Positions 37,201-47,096 of a stretch of DNA of 64,000 nt are shown one piece after another (positions within the stretch are counted from its first letter, which is position 1; every line of letters starts with the position of its first letter). A model generated the notes under the pieces. The model worked only from the letters and a program-made list of their open reading frames with translations. It did not search any database and had not been told where the DNA came from. The stretch is from Halicephalobus mephisto. Its lineage: Eukaryota; Nematoda; Chromadorea; Rhabditida; Panagrolaimidae. The stretch covers positions 434,001 through 498,000 of the forward strand of contig SWDT01000005.1 in assembly GCA_009193035.1 (NCBI GenBank). Reading direction: 5' to 3'. Position numbers and translations under genes: made by a program.

Positions 37201-40200
37201 CTGATTCAATTTTTTTAAAATTCGAAATTGATTTTTGTTGTTTTTTATTTTTAAATATTTTTAAAAATTTTTTAAATTATTTTCAAATTTCTAAAAATTT
37301 AAATTTTTTTTAAATTCAAAATTAGTTTTTTTATTTATTTTTAAAAATTTTTTAATTTATTTTCAAATTTATGATTTTAAAAAAATCCAAAATTAATTTT
37401 TTAAATATTTTTTAATTTTCATTTTTGATTTTCAAAAAAATTAAAAATTTTATTTTTTATTTAAAAATTTAATTTAAATATTTTCAATTTTTAAAGTTCG
37501 TTCATTTTTATTTTTTTGAACTTTGATGATTGATTTCGATTGTTTTTTATTTTTTAAATTGTATTTTTTGAAGAGGCGAAAACTTATTTTTTTGAGGAAC
37601 ATCGTCATTTCCTTTTGTTCTTTAAAAAATTGTAAAATTAAAATCTCACTAAATGAGTGAAAGTTTTTGGAAAACAATTTTCATTTTTTACTTTTTAATT
37701 GTTTTTAAATTTTTTTAAAAAATAATTTTTTCAAAGTCGACGGAGGCGTCCAGAAGTGCGTGACGACTTCCTGACCGTCATTCCTTTTTTGAATTGTTCT
37801 TTAGCCAAAATTGATTCCCATTTCCCTCCTATCGAATACTGATGTGGCCCACGCTTTCCTCCAGAACCCGATCAATAGGGTACTTTAAAAACATTTTATT
37901 TCTAAATTCTCTATTATAAAAAAATTAATTTTAAAATTCTCTATAATAAAAAAATCAATTTTAAAATTCTCTATTATAAAAAAACATTTTATTTTTTAAA
38001 TTTTCTATTATAAAAAATCTTATTTTTTAAATTTTTACTGTGAAAAAAATTGACTTTAAAATTCTCTATTATAAAAAAATCTTATTTTTTTAATTTTCTA
38101 TTATAAAAAACTTTATTTTTTTTTTAAATTAACAGATTTTTTAAGGTTTTAATTATAAAATTTAGGTTTAGTTTTCTTTTTGACGCGAAATTCTACTCGC
38201 ACTGGTAAATGAAAACGTTAATCATGGTCTGCAGGGGCTTTCGCGGCGAGAGTTGATTTCTTTTTTGGTGGATTCTCTTTTACGAAAAATTTCACTTTTA
38301 CCTAAAATTAAACTTATTTTTTATTAATTTAAGTATTTTCGTGATGAAAGTTTATTTTACTTTTTTAAATATCTTTACAGAAAATTTCACTTTTTCGTGG
38401 TAGGAGATAATTTTCGTTTTTTTTTTTAAATTTTTATATAAAAATTCACTTTTACCTAAAAATTAATAAATTTCGGAATTTCTCTTAATAAAAATTAATT
38501 TTATTTTCGTCATAAAATTCTACTATCAAGAATTTAATAAATTTCTTATAATTTCGAAATTTTTCTCAATGAAAATTTTTTTCGCAAAATTCCACTCAGA
38601 TCCAAAAATGAATGGACTCATTGTCTTTACAAACTTTCGTGTCAAGAATTAATTTCGTTTTTGTGTATGAAATTCCATTCATATCTGAAAGTGAATGAAT
38701 TACTCATATATCAAAAATTTTCGCTCTAGGATTTTTCACCAATAAAAGTAAAATTTTAAAAAATATGTTTTTTATTTTCGAAAATTTTCGTTTCAAGATT
38801 TTTTAAAATTGTATAATGATTAAAAATTGATTTTTAATTTTCGAATATTTCTCATTTTAGAATTTTTTAAGATTATTTTTTATTAATAAAAATTTTTCGC
38901 TTTAAGATTTTTAAAAATTATTTTTTTTATTTTCGTTTTAGAATTTTTTTAATTTTATTTTTATTAGTGAAAATTTTTTTCGAATATTTTTGCTTTAGGA
39001 CTTTTAAAATAACTATTTTTTACTTTTATTAATAAGAATTTTTTTATTTTCGTTTTAGAATTTTTTTAAATTTTATTTTTATTAGTGAAAATTTTTTTCG
39101 AATATTTTTGCTTTAGGATTTTTAAAATAACTATTTTTCCATTACTACATCCGGTTTGACAATGTTCTTTCTGTTGTGCTCATCAGGGATTTTCGATATG
39201 GAATCGTATTTCCAGTCCCGTTATGCTTCTTCAGAATCCCCAGATGCTTGTTGAACTTTAAAGTTTGCCATTCCATTTTGAATTTTTCCAGACCTGCTTT
39301 TTTGATTTCCGTCTATTTTTTGAAAAAACCCAATTAAAATCTCCCTCGAGACCCGACTTTGAAGCTTTTCCGGAAGTTATTGGACCTTTTTTTTGAATTT
39401 TGCAATTTTTGGAAGTTTTGAAATTTCAAATGTTTCTATTTTTAAAAATTTAAATTTTGAAAAAAATAATTTTTTTTGATGAAAGCCGATACTAAAATTC
39501 CTCCATTGTTCACCTAGGATTTTGGAATGTTTGTTCCAAACATGTCTGAAAATTTATTTGTTCAGTGTTCTCACGAGCTTCCTGGAAACTAATAAGTTTT
39601 TAAAAATTTTTGTTTTTATCGAAAATTTTTGAAATGTTTTAACTTTAAAAATTAAAAATTTAAATTTTTTATTTAAAAAAAATAAAATACTTTTAAAATT
39701 TTTATTTTTGTTTTAAAAAATTAAAATATTGATTTTTATTAAATTATAAAATATTTTTAAAAAAAAATTAAAGTACTAGTTATTAAGTTGTGGTTTAAGA
39801 ACGAAATAAGCATTATTCGTGGCAGGACCACTTGAAAACATCCTCGAAAAAATTAAAATAAAAGAATTATTAAATGAAAAAAAATTTTTGGTTTTTGAAT
39901 AAATGGTTTCTATTTTCCAAATTTGAATTTGTTTATTCTTTAAATATTATTTGTGACGGGATCGTTGGAAAATATTTTGAGAAAATTAAGAATAAAAAAT
40001 TCATTGAAAATTTTTTTGATTTTTGACACAAAGGATGTTTATTTTTCAACCAGGAATTTGGCTATTTGCCCTTTAAGCATTATTCGTGGTGGGACCAATT
40101 CCTCTTTTTCGATAATTTTGTATGTTTATTCTTTGAAGAAATTTTAAATGGTCCTGGAGCGAAATTTCTGATTTTCTTTCAGATTGTAAATTTGGTTATA

Positions 40201-43200
40201 AATCCTTTAGGGAATCTGTGATGGAAAAATTTTTTTATTTAATAACTTTTTATTTTTATTTTTTAAAAATTGTTTAATATAGTTTAGAAAATATTTAATT
40301 CAGTTTTTTTATAAATACAGTAGTTTTTAAAGTCATTCGTAGTGGGACCAATTTCCTCAATTTTGTTATTTTTTATTTTTATTTTTTAAAAATTAAAATA
40401 GTTTAGAAGTGAAATATTTAATTCAGTTTTTTTATAAATACAGTAATTTTTAAAATCATTCGTGGTGGAACTAATTTCCTCAATTTTGTTATTTTTTGTT
40501 TTTATTTTTTTAAAAATTAAAATAGTTTAGAAAATATTTAATTCAGTTTTTTTATAAATACACTAGTTTTTAAAATCATTCGTGGTAGGACCAATTTCCT
40601 CAATTTTGTTTTTTAAAAATTGTTCAAAGTAGTTTAGAAGTGAAATATTTAATTCAGTTTTTTACTGCAAATTCAATTTTTACTCCCATAAAGAATTACT
40701 AACCAAGTTCATAGACATAAAATAAATCCAACATCATTCTCGTCGAGATCCCACTTGAAATATTTCAGAGAACAAAAAACCACTTAATAAAAACCATAAA
40801 AATAATTTTAAATTTATTTTTTTTCACGTATTTGGTTATTGGTTTTTTAAACATTAAATATAAATTTAAATTTTCCAATTATTCAATTTCATTTTTGACG
40901 TGTTTTTGCGTAAATTTTTTTTCTCCATGGAATTTTCGGTTTAGCCGCTTTTGAAAATGGATTTATGCAATTTTAAAACTGTTTGCCTAATTTTTGACGT
41001 TATATGTTCCGTTTTTTTCTAAATTTTAAATTTTTAGTGCAAAAAAATATTTAAAAATTTTTAAATTTTCCGGTATTTGAATTTTGATTGTCTTCCATTT
41101 AAGTCACAATGGATTCAAAATGACGATGACGCATTTTTTTCGAAAAAAAAAACGAATACCAACGGAAACTGATTAATTATTAATGGTGTGGATGAACTAG
41201 GAAAAGCCTCACGTCAAGCCCTTCATTCATCGGCCCAAGCCCCCTTGAATCCTTGAGTCCTTGACCGGGTCATGCTTGTTTTAGTTTTTAAAAGTTTTTT
41301 CATCAAAGAACATAATCGATTTGTGATTTAACGAAAATATAAGTTTAAAAATAAAAAAATTACTGAAATTTTCGCGGATTTTTTAAAAAAAAATTGTAAA
41401 ATTACACAATTATAGAAATGAAATTTTTTGGAAATTGGACGTGGAATTTTAGGATTGTAAAAAGTAGGAAAACACGGGTCGATTTAGGTAAAAATTGCCA
41501 GATTTACCAATTTTTATTACTAATATGGTAAAAAGGGTAAGAGAAAAGAACGAGCGCGAGTCGATTTGCCAGATTTACCAATTTTATTTTCAATACTGGT
41601 AAAAAGGGTAGGTGAAGAAAGCGGGTGCGAGTCGATTTGACTGCGATTTGCCAGATTTGCCTTTTTTACTCCTAGAACCCAGGTAAAAGAATGAAAAAGA
41701 GCGAGTTGCCGTTTTCCTACTTTTGCTCGCTCTTGCGCGGCAATTCAAATCATAATATTGTAATCACTGATGTACACTTTTAAAAAATCATTTCAAAACA
41801 CTTTTTAGCTATTTTAGGAAGTTTTAGAGCTTTAGGAAAAATCTGAGTCAATTTAGGTAAAATTTGCCATTTGTTCTATTTTTTAAAGATCTTTTTCCTT
41901 TTACGCGGGAATTCGAAAACTTTGAAAAAATACGTATCGCTTGTTGTTTAATTATATCACTTTTTTGACCTACATTTCCGAGTTTATGCGACATCCACGT
42001 CATGTTTTATTGGATTGTGTCTTCGCTTAGCCTTTCAAGAAGCCTCGTGACTCAATGATTCCTCGTAAACTTTGGTTTAAGTTGTTTTAATTTTAAAATC
42101 TACGAATTACGATTATTTCAAGTTTTTTAATTTAGAAAAATGAAAATCTGGATATTTGGATGTGCTCAATTTTCGAGTCTCAATTTATTTTTGCCCTCGG
42201 CGAAACTGAAGAGGAGAGAAAGTCTCGGTTTAAATAAGCAAGACGGACTTGAAGGTTTCCCTAAGAAAAAGGAGCCTAGAGTGTTTTAGAAAATTGAGTT
42301 CTTTTCGGGATTGGCCGCTGCTTTCACTTCTAACCTAACAAGTCTCGAGTTCGGCAACAAGGCTCCATGGATTAAGTTTGGTTTTCTCTTTTATAAAAAA
42401 CAAGTAATTTGATTTTCTTCTTTTAACCGGATGTCACGTATTTGGTCTTGCCTGGAAAATTTATTTTCTGGATTTTAAGGCGAAAAATTTTTTAGAATGA
42501 ATTTTTTTGGTTTTAACATGTTTTTTAAAATCGGTCTCGAATGGAAATTTATTTAAATTTTTATCTCGAAACGAAAGTTATTTAAAATTATTTTTTAAAA
42601 AGTTTTTAAAGAAAATTCTTCAAAATCGGTCTTGAATGGAAATTTATTTAAATTTTTTTCTCGAAACGAAAGTTTTTAAAAAATTACTTTTTTTGAAAAT
42701 CTTCCAAAATTGGTTTTGAGTGGAAATTTATTTAAATTTTTTTCTCGAAACGAAAGTTTTAAAAAATTTTATTTTTTTTTAATTTTAAAAATTCTTCAAA
42801 ATCGGTCTTGAATGGAAATTTATTTAAATTTTTTTCTCGAAACGAAAATTTTAAAAAATTTTATTTTTTGAAAATCTTCCAAAATTGGTTTTGAGTGGAA
42901 ATTTATTTTTTTTCGACCATGTCTTAAAGCGAAAGATTTTTAAATGATTTTATTTTATTTTTTCGATTTTTCTTTTTTATAAAAAACAAGTAATTCGATT
43001 TTGTTTTTCTAACCGGATATTATGGATTTGGTCTCTACCAGAAATTTATTTTGTGCTGTATTTCAAAAAGAAAATATTCTATTAACTGATTTTATTTTTC
43101 TAAAAAAGTCACATGTTCTTTTTTGATTGGAAATCTTTTGCAAAACTGTCTCAGAACGAAAGTGTTTAAAACAATTTTATTTTTTTGGTCTCAACTGGAA

Positions 43201-46200
43201 AGTTATTTTTTGTCTTAAAATGAAAATTTTTGAAAAATAAGTTTTTTAAAATTTTATTTTTTTATAAAATATCGTATTTTTGGTCCTGACTGGAAAGTTA
43301 CTTTTATTCTTTTGTCTTGAAACGAAAATTAAAAAAAAATCAGTTTCTTTAAATATCGTATTTTTGGTCCTGACTGGAAAGTTACTTTTATTCTTTTGTT
43401 TTAAAACGAAAATTTTTTATTACATGGTTATTTTTGATTTTTTCCATTCAGGACTTTCATTGCTTTATTTATCATGGTTTTTTGATTTGTCCCTCTAGGT
43501 GGTCTCCTTTTTGTCGCGTGGTTGTCCAGAATCAATTGTCCAGAAGTATGCATTCAGAATCCACAATTATTTCCTGTTCCATTGAAACCGCTTATTTTTG
43601 TTCTTTGGATTTGAATAAACTTCCCACCTTCACGAATTTTATTTTTTTATATCATAAAAAATGTGACAATTTTGACCTTGACGTGATGGACAAAGTCAGG
43701 TTTTATTCTGAAGTTTTTTCAATTATTTCCTCGCCCACAGGAAACGCATGATTCTTGTGGTTAATTGCATTGTCGTCAAAGGACTTGTTGATTGCCTCTT
43801 TCCTGAGGGACTCCAATAATGACTCCTTTCCAGCTCAACAACATCAAAGAACTTTGTTCTGGAATTATTCTTTGTGATCGATCGACTCAGGCCGCCGCTT
43901 CGAGATTCGCCGAGGCCTTGTCCAATCTGTGGCTCCCGTTGCCTGGAAGGTGGGTTTTCATATATCAATTTTAAAAAAAAATAAAAAAAACCAACTTACT
44001 TTTCGGCAGGGTACTTCAGTGTCAGGTGTAGTTTTCTCAACTTCTATCAACACTTTCATATATAATTTTTCCCTTCCCAAAGTAGACAAGTCCTTCTATA
44101 CTCTACATACCCTCAATTCGGAACTTTCTACATTCGCCCAAAGAGGATATATTTCTAAAGCATTTATTACGAAATCGTATAAGATTACAAAACTGTCACG
44201 CAAAAGTGAAATTTTTACATAAGCTATGTTAGATTCTAACAAGTTCTCCGAATTCGTAGAAACATTAATGTTGGATTTTTATAATAGTGTAATTTTTAAA
44301 AAACGATGTGATTTTTTGCAATTTTTAAATTCCCACGCAAGGGCCAGTAAAAGTAAAAAATGGTAAATTTGGCAACTTTTACTTAAATTGACTTGTTTGC
44401 CTTACTTGCCGTTTTTGTCTTTTACCCAAGTTCTAAAAGTAAAAAGTGGTAAATTTACTAATTTTTTACAGAAATTGACTCGCTTTGTCCTTGCTCGCGC
44501 TTTTTTCTGCTTTTCCTAATAATCCTAAAATTCCCTAAAAACTCGTATTAAAACAGGTTTTTTAAATGATATTTTATGATATTGTGATTGTAGGTATCAA
44601 GAACTCGCGGATGCGGCAAGACAATACAGACCGGGATCAGAATTCATGTCCTTCCTCCAGAATCTGCCCGGCAGGTCCGTTTCGAGTTCTTCGCTTCTCA
44701 GGCAAGAAATCAGCGGTCCTGCAACCCCTAGTGAGGATGAACACATTGCGACTACTTCGACTGGAGGCCGATCATCGACGACTTCTAGTATAAGCGGAAG
44801 ACACAGAAGGAACGCTCTTAACGAAGTCGAACACCATGATTGGATTCTGGAGACTCAACAGCACAGAAAACCCAAAAGAAGCATGGGAAGGCTTTTTGAC
44901 CAGAGTTCTTCCAGTTCGGCTGATTACACTGAACCTACAAAGCAAGTGATTCATATATGGATTTTGCTAATTGCTGGATTTCAGGTCCCATAAGTTAGTC
45001 AGAACGAGGCAAGTAATCAAGTGCTGTCAGTGCGACCGGGTCTCGTTGTTGAGTGAAACAGTCAAATGTACAGTCTGCGGGATTTCCTGGCACAAAAAGT
45101 GCCTTCCCAACAACACGGTCGTCTGTGGGCCGAGTGCCAAGCCTTTTGCCGAGTCCGCCAGGAGGGTCAGTATCTTCGGGGTTCCTCTCAAGAACTATCT
45201 AGAGCTCCAGAAGAGGAAAGTTCCCCATATGCTGGAGAAATGCATCGATGAAATTCAAAAGAGAGGAATGAAAGCAAGAGTGAGTTTTTGATTAATTAAT
45301 TTTGTAAAACAAATATTTCAGGGCATTTACCGGACTTGTGGGGTAAAATCCAAAGTAGAGCAAATTTGTCAAATGTTCGAACAGTCGGATGGAAAAAGCG
45401 AAGTTTCTCTAGATGACGTCCATCCGATGAATGTGGCTTCCGTGATCAAGCTCTACTTCAGGAAACTTCCAGAACCCCTCCTCGGCTACGACCTCTATCA
45501 CGAATTCCTTGAATTTGACCCTAACATGGACCAGTCCATGATCATTACTCGACTCCAAGATTTATTCGCAACAAAGCTTCCGGAACAAAATTACGAAACC
45601 TTGAAATTTCTAATGCTGCATTTGAAGAGAGTGACTTGGTTCAAAGCCTCCAACCTCATGCCTGCAAGTAACCTCTCTGCCGTAATTGCTCCATCCCTCA
45701 TTTGGGCCCCTATCACTGTTCCCTCAGCTTCTACCCCGATTTCCGCGGGTGGAAGTCATTCTGGATCTTTCATCAGCGATGCTCATCAGCAATCCAAAGT
45801 TATAGAGTTGATTATTGAATATGCGTTTGAAATATTTGATGTGGATAGCAAACAGGATTGGAAGGAATTTTTCGAAAAGTATTCTAATCTGAAAGAGCCA
45901 GAACAAATTGAAGGTGATCAAATTGATTATGGTATGTTTTTTATCAAGTCAATTTTATAATTAAAAATCGATTATGAAATTTTTTGGGATTTTTGAATAT
46001 TCTGGTAGAATGAACGAGAGCAAAAAACAATTTACTAAAATTGATTTTTTTTGTTTGCTTTACCTAAATTTTTTAAATCTTAGAAATTCGTTTCGAGACA
46101 ATTTTGAAAATTTATTTTTGTAATATTGTGAAATGCAATTGTTAATTTATTGCGGTTTTAGCTCAAGAAGACATCGGTCTTGATGGAGACGAAGATGATC

Positions 46201-46943
46201 TTGAAGATGAATATGATGGAGAAGACGAAATTGAACAAACAGCTTGCTCCAGTTCAAATGTTTCCCAGCAGCCACCCACGCCAGATCTTTTGAGAAACAC
46301 TAACAATAACACGAAAAATTTTGAGAGTTGTAAGTCATTGTTTTGAAATAGACTGAAAATAGGAATGATTTCAGCAGCAGATGATTTGCAATCAGAATTT
46401 CCGACGTATCAAAGGAAATTTTCTCCTGCTGTGAGAACAGTTTCTGCAGGGGATCCACCGATTCAATTATCAACTCTTCAGCAACAATTCCAAAATAAAA
46501 ATAATGAAACAGAAGGAATTACGAAACAACGAAGTTTCACGACTTCTATTTTAGTGTCTCCTCAGAACACTCGGAAAATTTTCCTTCCTCAACAACACTC
46601 GATGGACAGCAGAACTCGGGAATATGCAGAAAAACAAAAACAACAAGAAATCACTTCAATGCTGAACCCGAAAGTTGTAACAGTAGGAGATGTGACGATT
46701 GACATTAAAAAAGTAATTTTTTATGTTGAAAATGGAAATTGATAGTTGTTTTAGGATCAATTCTTTATCCCTTCGACGGACTCTAGTCCTCAACATCATC
46801 CCAGAACCCCAACTAGAGGGGACAGACCTCCGACAGGACCTAAAAATTCTGCCCAGTCTTCGAGTCTGCAGGAAAAAGAACAACTTTGTCTAAACGGCCT
46901 CGGGCTAATTTTCTCTGCGGGAACTGACGTTAGTTACGTCTAA
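28258..46943 (+). CDS. spv-1: SPV-1-like F-BAR / C1 / RhoGAP protein (ARHGAP29/HMHA1 type)
   Basis: Fifteen exons close in frame (3462 nt, 1153 aa): 28258-28314, 28358-28589, 29827-30007, 31420-31492, 33111-33288, 35576-35790, 35833-36021, 36614-36886, 43834-43949, 44594-44941, 44985-45279, 45322-45931, 46162-46329, 46375-46712 and 46755-46943. The protein should switch off Rho at membranes; the C. elegans protein SPV-1 acts in the spermatheca. The F-BAR domain spans about 245-520 with long charged helices. The C1 zinc-finger (about 622-668) keeps its His and Cys ligands. The RhoGAP domain (about 685-900) has arginine finger GIYRTCG (Arg723). An acidic patch and low-complexity tail follow. 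Introns 28590-29826 and 44942-44984 appear to start with GC. Intron 36887-43833 is 6.9 kb. The exon 2/3 boundary is the weakest (AAG acceptor). Confidence 0.88.
28770..29440. mobile_element. Three MITE-like units in a row within spv-1 intron 2
   Basis: Units at about 28774-28928, 29020-29180 and 29273-29440 each start CACACAAAAAATTAACTTTT (or a variant) and end with the inverse, AAAAGTTAxxxTTTTTTGTGTG. Subterminal CGAAATGTCAC/ATCGTCAC pairs with GTGACGATTT. Nearly identical spacers of about 92 bp (GATATCGGTRAATTGAATAT...) separate the units, so the whole unit-plus-spacer is repeated. Confidence 0.7.
30198..30697 (+). CDS. Alternative first exon of spv-1, or a nested single-exon gene
   Basis: An ATG-initiated frame of 167 codons (MEPDPDHPLFVDPKKEL at the start) runs to a TAG at 30701 inside spv-1 intron 3. 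It has coding-like base composition and is rich in acidic residues and serine. Just before the stop is GATGA|GTAGGA; splicing there (exon end 30697) would join exon 31420 in the correct phase, giving ...PALDE|NGKNPND. So it could encode an alternative N-terminus. If unspliced, it would be an independent 167-aa disordered acidic protein. No known domain. Confidence 0.5.
31600..31915. repeat. AAATAAATATTTTTAAA low-complexity repeats in spv-1 intron 4
   Basis: Repeated TAAAATATTTTTAAA and AAAATTTAAAAAATAAAT units with no coding content. Confidence 0.5.
32240..32840. repeat. Tandem repeat of about 115 bp (five units) in spv-1 intron 4
   Basis: Units contain CACCRCGATTGTTGCTTAAA, GGATCATTAA, ATTCGTGTCGGGACCGTTTT and TCAAAAAATAAAAACAAAAA. 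Two sub-types alternate, differing in the CCTTACTTTTAGAAAATAAA versus AAGTTYATATTTAAGAAGT block. The GTGTCGGGACC core is the motif found scattered through the window. Confidence 0.8.
33801..34008 (+). CDS. Alternative first exon of spv-1 (short isoform candidate)
   Basis: ATG at 33801 opens a frame of 69 codons (MDKNFYFPTSDSNSESP at the start) with a strong donor ACT|GTAAGT ending the exon at 34008. It leaves one base, exactly the phase needed to join the F-BAR exon at 35576, giving ...KLFKNY-S-QECEMDTLL. Base composition is less AT-rich than the surrounding intron and Ser-rich like other N-termini. This would give a shorter isoform lacking the first 240 residues but keeping the F-BAR, C1 and RhoGAP domains. 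Confidence 0.55.
34140..34535. repeat. Tandem repeat of about 57 bp in spv-1 intron 5
   Basis: Six to seven units of TTAAAATTGTCCAGTTGGTC, TCGAACGGAAAGTTTTAAAT and TTAAAAAAAG. The unit core GGTCTCGAACGGAAA is related to the GGTCTCGAATGGAAA array at 42500-42920. Confidence 0.75.
36142..36478. repeat. Duplicated intron segment, copy 1 (matches 41476-41815)
   Basis: About 335 bp in spv-1 intron 7 match the segment at 41476-41815 in intron 8 almost base for base. It includes GGTAAAAATTGCCAGATTTA, GGTAAAAAGGGTA, GCGAGTCGATTT, TTGCTCGCTCTTGCGCGGCA and ATCACTGATGTACACTTTT. Confidence 0.85.
40200..40680. repeat. Tandem repeat of about 125 bp (four units)
   Basis: Units contain ATTCAGTTTTTTTATAAATA, CAGTAGTTTTTAAAATCATT and CGTGGTGGGACCAATTTCCT. 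The GTGGTGGGACC core is a variant of the scattered GTGTCGGGACC motif. Confidence 0.75.
41476..41815. repeat. Duplicated intron segment, copy 2 (matches 36142-36478)
   Basis: Same orientation as copy 1, with only a few differences plus a short additional GCCAGATT in the middle. A more distant relative with AAAAGTGGTAAATTTAC and TTGACTCGCTTTG lies near 44337-44540. Confidence 0.85.
42490..42920. repeat. Tandem repeat of about 105 bp (four units)
   Basis: Units contain CTTCAAAATCGGTCTTGAAT, GGAAATTTATTTAAATTTTT and TCTCGAAACGAAAGTTTTTA. Related single motifs continue to about 43410. Confidence 0.75.
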
Positions 46944-47096
46944 TTCCTAATTTGCACAAATTCTTCCTACTTATTAATTTTGGAAAAAATTATCACATTG
47001 ATCCAGTTAATTTTTGGATCAAAAATCTACGGATTATTGTTATTGTTTATTACTCGAAAGTTTACTTATTACAGAAATGGAAATAATATAAAAGCT

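Larger units (their letters stand above)
37730..43833. other. Large spv-1 intron with islands of higher GC
   Basis: Most of intron 36887-43833 is AT-rich repeat. Islands of more balanced composition occur at about 37735-37880, 38185-38290, 39140-39310, 41100-41290 and 41990-42400. None gives an exon that fits the phase between exons 36886 and 43834. A short frame MESYFQSRYASSESPDAC near 39200 ends in a stop. They may be regulatory elements, old insertions or non-coding RNA. Confidence 0.35.

Noticed and set aside
41100..41290. Missing spv-1 exon within the large intron
   Set aside because: Exons 36614-36886 and 43834-43949 already join in phase and continue the F-BAR helix, and no frame here keeps that phase without stops.
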